Origin: an uncultured Cetobacterium sp.
GTDB lineage: Bacteria; Fusobacteriota; Fusobacteriia; Fusobacteriales; Fusobacteriaceae
DNA: 64,000 nucleotides
Reading direction: 5' to 3'
NCBI RefSeq assembly: GCF_945952365.1
Contig: NZ_CAMFHX010000006.1
Location: 1 to 64,000 of the forward strand
Shown here: in pieces, positions 1 through 7,980 of the stretch
Numbering within the stretch: the stretch's first letter is position 1
Layout of the letters: each line of letters opens with the position of its first letter
Program-made: the position numbers and the translations under genes
The notes under the pieces: generated by a model
Seen by the model: only the letters and a program-made list of their open reading frames with translations
What the model was told of the DNA's origin: nothing
The model's database searches: none

Positions 1-45
1 CAAATTTTTGCTTAAGGTAAGAGGGAAGCTGTCTTAAATTGTTAA

Positions 46-426
46 CCCATTATAATAGTCCCTAAAGGTGATCTATTATTTAAAAAAATAGCGATTCTAA
101 TTATTGGAATATTAATATTTAGTTATGGTTGTTATGTCTATATATCAACTGGGTTAGGTTGTGGTCCAAGAGATGGATTGATGGTGGTTTTAACAAAAAA
201 ATCAAAATATCCACTGTGGAAAATTAAAACTTGCATAGAGGTAGTTGTTCTTTCAATAGGATATTTCTTAGGTGGAACAGTAGGAGTAGGAACGATAATA
301 TCCTCGATTTGTGTGGGACCATTGATACAATATTTCTTTAAGATGAATAATCAAGATATAAAGCTTTTAGAACATAGAAGTGTTATTAGAGAGTTTCAAT
401 TCTTAAAGAGGAAAGTTTTAAAATAA
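46..426 (+). pseudogene. YczE-family membrane protein, C-terminal remnant
   Basis: The frame ending at 426 is open back to a stop at 43-45 and reads as the C-terminal half of a YczE/YitT-like integral membrane protein (function unknown). The family hallmark GCGPRDGLMVVL lies at 160-192, followed by a hydrophobic helix, a glycine-rich GGTVGVGT turn and GPLIQYFF. The family is usually about 200 residues and here only about 126 codons are open, with no ATG before 181 (TTG 178, ATG 181). All three forward frames carry stops in bases 13-65, so the N-terminal half appears frameshifted or deleted. A short functional protein starting at 178 is possible but would begin inside the conserved motif. I favour a decayed gene. 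Confidence 0.55.
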
Positions 427-428
427 AA

Positions 429-468
429 AAGGTTTGAGTTATCGAAAGATAATTCAAACCTTTTTTTT
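429..468. terminator. Bidirectional terminator between the yczE remnant and the hydrolase gene
   Basis: The repeat AAGGTTTGAGTTATC-GAAA-GATAATTCAAACCTT is a near-perfect stem with a tetraloop. It is flanked by a run of A on the left and a run of T on the right, so it can stop transcription from both converging genes. Confidence 0.85.
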
Positions 469-472
469 GTTT

Positions 473-1348
473 TTATGTCTGTTTCTTTATCCAATCTAAA
501 ATATCTTGATAAACCTCTTTTTTGTTTAATTCATTCAGAATTTCATGCCTACAATTTTTATAAAGTTTTAGAGATATATTTTTAAAACTAAGTGAGTTAT
601 AAAAACTGTAAAGTGATTTCACACCTTTTCCATATAATCCTATAGGGTCGCTATCACCAGATATGATTAAAATAGGAGTTTTTCTATTTACAAAATCAAA
701 AGATTTTCTTTCGTATAATTGGGATAAAAAATCTAAAAAATTATAGTAAAACTTTGGGGTGTAACTAAATCCACAGCACGGATCATTTAAAAAATCTTGA
801 ACTACTTTTTTATCGCGGCTAAGCCATGAAGAACTATTTTTAGAAGATTCATTTATTTTTGAGTTAGCTCCAAGAAAAATGATATCATTAAAAATTTTTC
901 TTGGATTTTTTGTAAGTAATGAGATCGATTTAAAAATGAATTTTCCTAAAAATGTAATCCCTTTTCTTTCAAAACAACTTCCCATGAAGATATAGGCGAA
1001 TTTCTCTTTTGAATAAACCTTCATATGTTTTTGTGCTATAAAGGATCCCATGCTATGGCCCAAAATAAAAGTGGGTAGATTAGGATAAAGAGTTTTAATC
1101 TGTTCACTAATATTTACTTGATCAAAGGCCAAGGTGTCGAAAGATCCTGTAAACAATCCAAGAGAATTATTTTTTAAAGCTTTCTCACCATGGCCTCTAT
1201 GATCAGATAAAATGACAATAAATCTATTTGCATTTAAAAATTCAGCAAATTCCAAGTATCTTTTAGAGTGCTCGCTCATTCCGTGAATTATTTGTACAAC
1301 TCCGAGAGCAGAATTTTTATTATTATAGATTATTTGAATTTTAATCAC
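473..1348 (-). CDS. Alpha/beta hydrolase, lysophospholipase/monoacylglycerol lipase type
   Basis: A serine hydrolase of the Hydrolase_4 (S33/PldB-like) family, expected to cleave an ester, probably a lysophospholipid or monoacylglycerol, in the cytoplasm. The oxyanion region HGMSEH is at residues 22-27, DHRGHG at 49-54, the nucleophile elbow GHSMG at 97-101 (Ser99), the acid Asp234 in SGDSDP, and His268 near the C-terminus in NCRHE. At 291 residues it is normal length, with no signal peptide. It is the last gene of a minus-strand series and ends in a shared terminator. The start ATG follows AAAAAAAGGAAGTG, a usable ribosome site. Substrate is inferred from family only. Confidence 0.85.
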   Translation of the reverse strand: MIKIQIIYNNKNSALGVVQIIHGMSEHSKRYLEFAEFLNANRFIVILSDHRGHGEKALKNNSLGLFTGSFDTLAFDQVNISEQIKTLYPNLPTFILGHSMGSFIAQKHMKVYSKEKFAYIFMGSCFERKGITFLGKFIFKSISLLTKNPRKIFNDIIFLGANSKINESSKNSSSWLSRDKKVVQDFLNDPCCGFSYTPKFYYNFLDFLSQLYERKSFDFVNRKTPILIISGDSDPIGLYGKGVKSLYSFYNSLSFKNISLKLYKNCRHEILNELNKKEVYQDILDWIKKQT

Positions 1349-1366
1349 TTCCTTTTTTTCAAAATT

Positions 1367-2287
1367 TTATTTGAAAAGTGAATATAAGTAAGTTGCGTAA
1401 ACTGTTAAGAACAGTAAACCATGAATTCTATTTAGTCTATATTTTCTTAAAACAAAAAGTAATAATAAAAGCGAAGCAACTATGTTTAGAGTTAAATCGA
1501 TAATAGCTCCAGAGCTGATATCAATAGGTGATATTACAGCAGAAACTCCTAAAATAAGGAATGTATTAAAGATGTTTGACCCCACAACATTTCCGATAGC
1601 AATATCTGTATTTTTTTTGAATGCAGCTATTACAGAAGTAGCTAACTCGGGAAGAGAAGTCCCTAATGAAACAACTGTTATTGAGATTACCCTTTCTGAG
1701 ATTCCGAAATTTCTAGCTAAGTCTACGGCTGAATCAACAATAAATTTCCCACCGAAAACTAAAAGAACAAATCCAAGAATTGTAACAATAATAGAAATCG
1801 GTAAAGTGTAATTTTTTACTTCTAGTTCACTTTCCTCTTTATTTGTAACTGTTAAGTAAGTATTGTATAAAAGGAATAGAATGAAACATCCTAATAAGAT
1901 GAAACCGTCAGCCTTACTTAAAACTCCATTCTTAGATAAAACATAAGTTAAAACAGCTGCAAAAAGAGCGATTGGAATCTCATATTTGACAGTGTTTCTA
2001 GCAACTGTAAGTGGATATATCAGAGCTGTAACTCCTAAAATAACAAGAACATTGATGATGTTACTTCCGATAACGTTCCCCAGTGTAATCGCTGATTTTC
2101 CATTTAAAGCAGAGATAACATTTACAACTAGCTCTGGTGCAGAAGTACCAAAGGCTACGATAGTCAAACCGATAACAATATTTGGAATGTTAAATCTTTT
2201 AGCAATCACAGAAGCACCATCGACTAAGAAGTTAGCTCCGAAAACTAAAAATGTAACACCCACAAGCAGAATAAATAATGATAACAT
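1367..2287 (-). CDS. Calcium/sodium antiporter, CaCA family (YrbG-like)
   Basis: An inner-membrane cation exchanger of the CaCA family. The two inverted alpha repeats that line the ion path are plain: GTSAPEL at 47-53 with GNVIGSN at 70-76, and GTSLPEL at 209-215 with GNVVGSN at 232-238. The rest is about ten hydrophobic helices split by a short acidic, hydrophilic loop near residues 148-160 (KEESELE). The length, 306 residues, is typical of bacterial YrbG-type proteins. It lies 13 bases after the MATE gene on the same strand and 18 bases before the hydrolase gene, so the three may be cotranscribed. Direction and ion are family-based inferences. Confidence 0.92.
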   Translation of the reverse strand: MLSLFILLVGVTFLVFGANFLVDGASVIAKRFNIPNIVIGLTIVAFGTSAPELVVNVISALNGKSAITLGNVIGSNIINVLVILGVTALIYPLTVARNTVKYEIPIALFAAVLTYVLSKNGVLSKADGFILLGCFILFLLYNTYLTVTNKEESELEVKNYTLPISIIVTILGFVLLVFGGKFIVDSAVDLARNFGISERVISITVVSLGTSLPELATSVIAAFKKNTDIAIGNVVGSNIFNTFLILGVSAVISPIDISSGAIIDLTLNIVASLLLLLFVLRKYRLNRIHGLLFLTVYATYLYSLFK

Positions 2288-2300
2288 GAACCCTCCTAAA

Positions 2301-3656
2301 TTATACTAAGCTTTTAATCCATTTATACGAAGTTACACGAGGATATGACATAGCACATTTAACGATTTCTTCTAAACAGATTATAAAGTATAGTGTCGTT
2401 ATAGATAATCCAGGGATAAAGTATATTGCAGCAAAAGCTAGTGGAATTCCAATAAACCAGATTCCAATCATCTCTACAGCGATTGCGTAAACAACATCTC
2501 CTCCACCTCTTAAAGTACCTATTACTTGTATAATAGCATAAAATCTTGCAGGAATAAAGAAAGCCATAGTTTTTAATACTACATTTACATTTCTAGCTGT
2601 TTCTGGAGTTATTTTGAAAATTCCAACAATAGATGGAGATATAAAGTAGAAAACAAAACCGATAACAATACCAAGTAAAACTCCAAATTGAGAGATTTTT
2701 CTAGAAATATCATAAGCTTCTTGTTTTTCGCCAGCTCCAATTTTATTTCCAATAAGTATTGCTGAGGCTGCACCGATACCGATACCGAAAATATTAAACA
2801 TATTATTTATCGTGATAGCTATCTGCATAGTCGCAGTTGCATTTACTCCAAGTTGTGCATATGCTATAGAGAAAGTTGAAATCCCTAAAATCCACATAAT
2901 ATCGTTGAAGATAACAGGTGAAGCTATTTTGAAAAACTCTTTGAATTTTTCAACCGAAAGATTTCTGTAACTATTGAATTTTGTAGCAATAACATTGTCA
3001 AACTTATAGATAGCAAACAAAATAAACAGTAACTCCATAGTTCTAGAGATTGTAGTTCCGAGAGCTGCACCAGTAACTCCAAGTTTTGGTGCTCCAAATT
3101 TTCCAAATATAAATAGATAATTTAAAATTCCATTGAATACAATACCGACAATACTTCCATACATAGGTAGTTTTGTTTGTGCTGTACTTCTAAGAGCCAT
3201 AGAGAAAGCTAAAGTTATAGATGAAAGAACATAACTTATAGCAACAGTTCTAAGATAGCTAACTCCAAGTTGTGTAACTGTTGGATCCTTTAGAAATATG
3301 TGTATTATTTTTTCTGGGAATAAAACAGCTATACTTGCAAAAAATATTGAAACAACTACAGATATAAGAAGAGATAAATCTAAAAATTCATGTATTTTCT
3401 TAACATCTTTTTTACCCCAAAGTTGTGACATAAAGATAGATGCACCCATTCCGATACCAGCAACTGAGTAGAAGAAAATCATATAAAATTGATTTGATAA
3501 ACCAACAGCAGCTATTTCGCTTTCTCCAAGCTTTCCAACCATAATATTATCTAATAGGTTTAGAGAAGCTGTGATTAAACTTTGTAAAATGATGGGAATG
3601 GCTAAAGCCATTAACATTTTGATAAAACTTTTTTCGAACTTAAATTTTTGAATCAT
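2301..3656 (-). CDS. MATE family efflux transporter
   Basis: A multidrug and toxin extrusion exporter, inner membrane, 451 residues with about twelve transmembrane helices in two matching halves. The N-terminal half has the family pattern PIILQSLITASLNLLDNIMVG at residues 21-41, with GLSNQFY following; the second half repeats it around SPVIFNDIMWILGIS. Length and layout match the DinF/NorM superfamily; the exported compound cannot be told. The start ATG is preceded by AAAGGAGTG. A hairpin upstream separates it from the flavin reductase gene, so it may have its own promoter in the 70-base gap. Confidence 0.92.
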   Translation of the reverse strand: MIQKFKFEKSFIKMLMALAIPIILQSLITASLNLLDNIMVGKLGESEIAAVGLSNQFYMIFFYSVAGIGMGASIFMSQLWGKKDVKKIHEFLDLSLLISVVVSIFFASIAVLFPEKIIHIFLKDPTVTQLGVSYLRTVAISYVLSSITLAFSMALRSTAQTKLPMYGSIVGIVFNGILNYLFIFGKFGAPKLGVTGAALGTTISRTMELLFILFAIYKFDNVIATKFNSYRNLSVEKFKEFFKIASPVIFNDIMWILGISTFSIAYAQLGVNATATMQIAITINNMFNIFGIGIGAASAILIGNKIGAGEKQEAYDISRKISQFGVLLGIVIGFVFYFISPSIVGIFKITPETARNVNVVLKTMAFFIPARFYAIIQVIGTLRGGGDVVYAIAVEMIGIWFIGIPLAFAAIYFIPGLSITTLYFIICLEEIVKCAMSYPRVTSYKWIKSLV

Positions 3657-3677
3657 AAAAACACTCCTTTGTAAATT

Positions 3678-3714
3678 AAAGAGCAGATGGGTTATAAGCT
3701 GCCCATCTGCTCTT
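3678..3714 (-). terminator. Hairpin terminator after the flavin reductase gene
   Basis: The arms AAAGAGCAGATGGG and CCCATCTGCTCTTT form a 14-bp perfect stem with a loop of about nine bases. It sits 14 bases after the minus-strand stop at 3728. The T-rich tail is short on the minus strand (TTTAATTT) and better on the plus strand, but no plus-strand gene reads into it. Confidence 0.75.
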
Positions 3715-3727
3715 TTTATTTTAATTA

Positions 3728-4405
3728 TTATTTTTTCTTTTTTACTTTAGTTTTAACTTTTTTCTTTGGTTTTTTTACACTTCTCTCATCTTTGTATTCA
3801 ATATAAGATTTGATATGTTTATATTTCTCTATTAAAAGAGGGTTTTTAGCTACCGAGAATCCAAATTGTCCAATAGGTTTTTTAGACATTGGGAAGTATT
3901 CTCCGTGGCAGTAATTTATTAGGTTAGCCCATTCGAAATGTATCTTACCTTTTTCATCAATTATATTTTTATTGATATGAGATCCGACAACTTCTGCTAA
4001 GAATAGATCATGAGTTCCTAAAGGTATAATTTGCTTTACCTTACATTCAATATTTATAGGGAAATCCTCTATATAAGGTGAACTTACATGATGTCCTGGC
4101 TTTGAAGTTAAACCAAGGTGCTTTATTTTATCGATATCTCTTCCAGAGATAACACCGCAGTAATCAGTTTCTCTAACTTGGAAAGTGTTTGGAAGATTAA
4201 CTGTAAACTCCATACTCTCTTTTATATATTCGTATGACAATCTTTCAGGTCTAATTGAGATTGAAAGCATAGGTGGATTTGTACAAATAGTACCAGTCCA
4301 TGCAACTGTAAAAGCGTTTTCTTTACCATCTTTGTTTTTAGATGTAATAACTACAGCTGGAACAGGATTTAAAACTACACTTCCTTTAAATAGTTCTTTA
4401 GTCAT
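3728..4405 (-). CDS. Flavin reductase domain protein (DIM6/NTAB family)
   Basis: A flavin-reductase-like FMN-binding protein of the split-barrel fold, 225 residues. The N-terminal domain (about 1-160) carries the family run beginning GSVVLNPVPAVVITS, then AFTVAWTGTICTNPPMLSISI, and HDLFLAEVVG further on. Such proteins bind FMN and reduce flavin or act in small redox reactions; the partner is unknown. The C-terminal tail from about residue 205 is strongly basic (repeated KKPKKKVK-type runs), unusual for the family and possibly nucleic-acid or membrane binding. It is a single gene, ending in its own hairpin. The start ATG follows AAAGAGGAAT. Confidence 0.85.
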   Translation of the reverse strand: MTKELFKGSVVLNPVPAVVITSKNKDGKENAFTVAWTGTICTNPPMLSISIRPERLSYEYIKESMEFTVNLPNTFQVRETDYCGVISGRDIDKIKHLGLTSKPGHHVSSPYIEDFPINIECKVKQIIPLGTHDLFLAEVVGSHINKNIIDEKGKIHFEWANLINYCHGEYFPMSKKPIGQFGFSVAKNPLLIEKYKHIKSYIEYKDERSVKKPKKKVKTKVKKKK

Positions 4406-4560
4406 TTTATTCCTCTTTCTTTAAATATTTTATTTTATCTTTTTATTATACAGTAATAATTATTCGCTGTCTAGTTTCTAGAAGTAAAAAAAAGCTTGTA
4501 AAATTAAAAGAAACGTTATATTAATATAGAATACTAAAAATAAAAAATGAGGTGATAAAA

Positions 4561-4719
4561 ATGAAAAGATTAAGATGTGATGTTAGCTTTGGAGATAGTT
4601 TATTGTTTTTACTTGGATGGACGTTATTGGTTGTAATAACATTTGGATTAGCTTCGCCGTTCTTTTTATTCTCACTTATAAAGTTTATGATAAATAGAAC
4701 TGTTGTAGTGGAAGAGTAG
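4561..4719 (+). CDS. Small two-helix membrane protein (DUF6693-like)
   Basis: A 52-residue protein starting MKRLRCDVSFGDSLL after a good ribosome site (GAGGTGATAAAA). The body is one long hydrophobic stretch broken by a GLASPFF turn, then a basic segment and an acidic end (VVVEE). The opening KCDVSFGDS-like sequence and the TFGLASPFF turn resemble small membrane proteins of the DUF6693 type. Function unknown. It lies 27 bases before the glycine-zipper lipoprotein gene and may share its transcript. Confidence 0.7.
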   Translation: MKRLRCDVSFGDSLLFLLGWTLLVVITFGLASPFFLFSLIKFMINRTVVVEE

Positions 4720-4746
4720 TTGTAGATGATAAAAGGAGTGAATGAT

Positions 4747-5085
4747 ATGAAAAAAGTATTGATGATATCGATATTTTCGATGTTAGTTTTATCGGGGTGC
4801 TCAAACGTGGGTTCTAATACGATAGGATCAACAACAGTTGGAGCGGGAGCAGGGGCATTATTGGGTCAGGCGATTGGTGGAGACAGTAAAGCTACTCTTT
4901 TAGGAGCTGGAATTGGAGCAGCAGCAGGAGCATTGGTAGGCTCAGTTCAAGATCAGACTCAAACAATAAAAGATGTAAATCAACAGCCAAATTATCAATA
5001 TCAACCACAGTATACTCAGCCTCAATATAATAATCAGTATAACAACCAGCAGTCAACAAAGCCGTATTATAGTCAACCTTACTAA
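4747..5085 (+). CDS. Glycine-zipper lipoprotein
   Basis: An exported lipoprotein of 112 residues. The signal peptide is MKKVLMISIFSMLVLSGC with the lipobox LSGC and the lipidated Cys18. After it come glycine-zipper repeats (VGAGAGALLGQAIGG and LLGAGIGAAAGALVG) typical of YMGG/OmpA-like or SlyB/Rcs-type envelope proteins, then a tail rich in Gln, Asn, Tyr and Pro (repeats like QYQPQY) from about residue 78. The start is placed at 4747 because the signal peptide and the AAAGGAGTGAATGAT ribosome site fit it; an in-frame ATG at 4726 would add a hydrophilic leader. Likely sits in the outer membrane. Specific role unknown. Confidence 0.8.
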   Translation: MKKVLMISIFSMLVLSGCSNVGSNTIGSTTVGAGAGALLGQAIGGDSKATLLGAGIGAAAGALVGSVQDQTQTIKDVNQQPNYQYQPQYTQPQYNNQYNNQQSTKPYYSQPY

Positions 5086-5113
5086 AAAAACCTCCAACTG
5101 GAGGTTTTTTTAT
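5085..5113 (+). terminator. Terminator after the glycine-zipper lipoprotein gene
   Basis: AAAAAACCTCC-AACT-GGAGGTTTTTT is a perfect stem with a tetraloop and a T tail, starting at the stop codon. Confidence 0.9.
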
Positions 5114-5196
5114 ATTATCTTAGGTTTTTTTGCATTGTTATAGATTTAAATGTATTTTTTTCAGTTTTATTTTTAAACATTAAATTTTAAAAATGA

Positions 5197-5225
5197 TTGA
5201 CTTGTACATTATCATTATGTATAAT
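5197..5225 (+). promoter_or_regulatory. Sigma-70-type promoter of the B12 operon
   Basis: TTGACT (5197-5202), 17 bases, TATAAT (5220-5225). Transcription would start near 5232, just before the 5' arm of the cobalamin riboswitch. An imperfect inverted repeat (TATCAT at 5211-5216 region and ATGATA at 5227-5232) brackets the -10 box and could be an operator. Confidence 0.8.
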
Positions 5226-5241
5226 TATGATAAATATGTAT

Positions 5242-5401
5242 AATATTAATGGTTCAAGAAGTTGATTAAAAGGAAAGATGAGTGAAAATCTCACACGGTC
5301 CCGCCACTGTAAGGAGGACGAAATTAGACTAAGCCACTGTAATTTTATGGGAAGGCCTAAGAGTAGGATGAATCTGAGTCAGGATATCTGCCATCAATAT
5401 T
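5242..5401 (+). ncRNA. Cobalamin riboswitch
   Basis: The closing helix P1 pairs AATATTAATGG (5242-5252) with CCATCAATATT (5391-5401), one G-U. Inside are the conserved B12-box elements: GATGAGTGAAAATCTCACACGG, CCCGCCACTGTAAGG, AAGCCACTGT, GGGAAGGC, and GAGTCAGGATATCTGCC. It lies 133 bases before cbiP and would lower expression of the B12 operon when cobalamin is plentiful. A small stem AAATCTG/CAGATTT at about 5413-5433 may be part of the expression platform; it has no clear T tract, so control may be at translation or by a less obvious terminator in the 5402-5520 leader. Confidence 0.95.
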
Positions 5402-5534
5402 TAAAAAATATAAAATCTGCGGTGAACAGATTTGTATTTAGATTTGTTTACATTCAATTCTAATTATAAAATTCTATTCATTTTCAAATATTTATATTTT
5501 CATAAAACTTCAATTAAAGTTAGGAGAAAGATAT

Positions 5535-7022
5535 ATGAAACATAAGAATATAATGGTTGTTGGGACATCTTCAGGAGCAGGGAAGAGTATAACAGTAACA
5601 GGCTTATGTAGAGCATTTTTTAAAGATGGACACACTGTTCTACCTTTTAAATCTCAAAATATGGCATTAAATTCGTATATAACAAAAGATGGGCATGAGA
5701 TGGGAAGAGCTCAGGCAGTTCAAGCAGTAGCTTGTGAAGTAGAAGCTCACTATAGCATGAACCCAATTTTACTAAAACCTACAGGTGATAGAAGAATTCA
5801 GGTTATTGTAAATGGAAAATCTATTGGAAATATGGGTGGCTTAGAGTATGGAAGTTATAAAGCAGAGTTAAAAAAAGATATAATGCATGCTTACAATCAT
5901 ATAAAAAATAACAGTCAAATTGCTGTTGTTGAGGGAGCTGGAAGTCCTGTTGAATTGAATATAAAGCAGGATGATATAGTTAATATGGGGTTAGCAGAGA
6001 TGATAGATGCACCTGTTATTTTAGTTGCAGATATTGATAGAGGTGGAGTATTTGCTTCAATCTACGGAACAATTTGCTTGATGGAGCCAGAAGAGAGAGC
6101 TAGAGTAAAAGGTGTGATTATAAATAAATTTAGGGGAAATGTTGATATATTAAAACCAGGTTTGAGTAAGATTGAAGAGCTTACAGGGGTTCCGATTTTA
6201 GGAGTTATGCCATACTTTGAACTAGACATAGAGGATGAGGATGGTGTCACAGAGAAATTTAACAAAATAAAAAATAAAAAAGGTGAGATAAATATTTCAG
6301 TTATAAAATTGAAACATATATCAAACTTTACAGATATAGATGCTCTTTCAATAAATGAGGATGTAAATATAAATTATGTTACGTCAGCTCATGAATTAGG
6401 AGATGAAGATTTAATAGTAATTCCAGGTTCGAAAAATACAATAGATGATTTGAAAGATATAAAAGAGAAAGGAATAGCTCAAGAGATTATAAAACTTTCT
6501 AGAAAAGGCGTTCCTATTATTGGAATATGTGGTGGCTTTCAAATTTTAGGAGAAAAAGTTTTGGATCCATATGGGATAGAGGGAGATATAAAAGAGCTAC
6601 CTGGATTGGGTCTCTTAGATATAGAAACTGTTATGGAGAAGGAGAAGCTAACAACTCAATACTCTGGAGTATTAAAAGATAGTGGTGGCTTATTAGAGAA
6701 TCTAGGAGATATTGCAATAAAAGGATATGAGATTCATCAAGGTGTTACTTCCGGAAAAGAGATTTCATGCACAGAGGATGATAGATTGGTTGCAACAGTA
6801 AAAGAAAATATTTTTGGAACATATCTACATGGAATTTTTGATAATACAGAGTTTTCTGATTTTATCTTAAATAAAATTAGAGAGAAAAAAGGTCTTCAAA
6901 GAAAAGAATCTGAAATAGATTTTGAGCAGTATAGGCTTCGTGAGTTAGATAAATTAGAGAAAATATTCAGAGAAAATGTGGATATGAAAGCTATCTATAA
7001 AATTTTGGAGGGTGAGCTATGA
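5535..7022 (+). CDS. cbiP: Cobyric acid synthase
   Basis: An amidotransferase that uses glutamine and ATP to amidate four side chains (b, d, e, g) of adenosylcobyrinate a,c-diamide, giving adenosylcobyric acid, in the cytoplasm. The N-terminal ATP domain starts with GTSSGAGKS at residues 10-18. The C-terminal glutaminase domain has the catalytic Cys332 in GICGGFQ and His432 in GTYLHGIFDN. The length, 495 residues, is typical. It is the first gene behind the cobalamin riboswitch, with TTAGGAGAAAG before the ATG, and its stop overlaps the cbiB start by four bases. The gene order suggests the late steps are translated first. Confidence 0.97.
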   Translation: MKHKNIMVVGTSSGAGKSITVTGLCRAFFKDGHTVLPFKSQNMALNSYITKDGHEMGRAQAVQAVACEVEAHYSMNPILLKPTGDRRIQVIVNGKSIGNMGGLEYGSYKAELKKDIMHAYNHIKNNSQIAVVEGAGSPVELNIKQDDIVNMGLAEMIDAPVILVADIDRGGVFASIYGTICLMEPEERARVKGVIINKFRGNVDILKPGLSKIEELTGVPILGVMPYFELDIEDEDGVTEKFNKIKNKKGEINISVIKLKHISNFTDIDALSINEDVNINYVTSAHELGDEDLIVIPGSKNTIDDLKDIKEKGIAQEIIKLSRKGVPIIGICGGFQILGEKVLDPYGIEGDIKELPGLGLLDIETVMEKEKLTTQYSGVLKDSGGLLENLGDIAIKGYEIHQGVTSGKEISCTEDDRLVATVKENIFGTYLHGIFDNTEFSDFILNKIREKKGLQRKESEIDFEQYRLRELDKLEKIFRENVDMKAIYKILEGEL

Positions 7023-7966
7023 GCTTTCTATTAAAATTTTGGATAGCATATCTGTTAGATTTGATATTTGGAGATCCATATTGGTTTCCACATCCAGTTA
7101 GATTGATTGGTGGATATATAAATCTGTTGGAAAAAAATATTTATAAATTTAAAAACAAAAAATTCTGGGGAGCTTTTTTAGCTTTAGTTGTGATAGGAAC
7201 TACTGCAGTAATCTCTTACTATATAGCTAAAACATCACAATATTTAGAGGTATTTTTCCTTTATACGACTTTAGCAACAAAAAGTTTAGGAGCAGAGGGA
7301 ATAAAAGTTTATAAAATTTTGAAAAGTGGAGATTTAGAAAAAGCTCAAAAAGAGTTATCATATCTTGTAAGCAGAGATACAGGAGAGATGGATGAAGTAC
7401 AAGTTGTAAGAAGTACTATGGAAACTATAGCTGAAAACTCAGTCGATGGGATAATAGCACCGATGTTCTATGCTTTTTTAGGAAGTTTAATAGTGATTGA
7501 TGGAATCTCTTTAGCACTGCCTTTAGCTATGGGCTATAAAGCTGTAAATACTTTAGATTCAATGGTTGGTTATAAAAATGAAAAGTATATCGATTTTGGA
7601 ATGGTATCTGCAAAAATAGATGACCTATTTAATCTTATACCAGCTAGGTTATCTGGTATTTTAATTATTCCAATAGCAACTTTTATTTTAGGAATGGGAA
7701 TAAAAAAACCTTTGAAAATATTTTTTAGAGATAGAAAAAATCATTCGAGTCCAAATTCTGGTCATCCAGAAGCTGCTTTTGCAGGAGCTATTGGGGTTCA
7801 ATTTGGTGGAAAAACAAGATATTTTGGAAAAGTTTACGAGAAGCCAACAATTGGAGATAAGTTAAAAGAGTTTGAGAAAGAGGATATAAAAAAGTGTTAT
7901 AAAATTATGTTTATGACATCTTTGGTAGGGGTAACTTTATTTAGTGGTTTAATTTATTTAGTATAA
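7019..7966 (+). CDS. cbiB: Adenosylcobinamide-phosphate synthase
   Basis: A membrane protein that joins (R)-1-amino-2-propanol O-phosphate to adenosylcobyric acid. Residues 13-24 read DLIFGDPYWFPHP, the family signature, followed by PVRLIGG. Other family blocks are SRDTGEMDEVQVVRSTMETIAENSVDGIIAPMFY-type sequence near 122-155, and a NSGHPEAAFAGAIGVQ-type block near 245-260. There are several hydrophobic segments. At 315 residues the length is normal. The ATG overlaps the cbiP stop (ATGA), which points to coupled translation. The product of the neighbouring CobD provides its amino-propanol phosphate substrate. Confidence 0.96.
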   Translation: MSFLLKFWIAYLLDLIFGDPYWFPHPVRLIGGYINLLEKNIYKFKNKKFWGAFLALVVIGTTAVISYYIAKTSQYLEVFFLYTTLATKSLGAEGIKVYKILKSGDLEKAQKELSYLVSRDTGEMDEVQVVRSTMETIAENSVDGIIAPMFYAFLGSLIVIDGISLALPLAMGYKAVNTLDSMVGYKNEKYIDFGMVSAKIDDLFNLIPARLSGILIIPIATFILGMGIKKPLKIFFRDRKNHSSPNSGHPEAAFAGAIGVQFGGKTRYFGKVYEKPTIGDKLKEFEKEDIKKCYKIMFMTSLVGVTLFSGLIYLV

Positions 7967-7980
7967 GAGGAAGTGAGAGT

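Noticed and set aside
5278-5463. An open frame of 61 codons on the plus strand
   Set aside because: It lies inside the cobalamin riboswitch and has no ribosome site; the bases are explained by the RNA fold.
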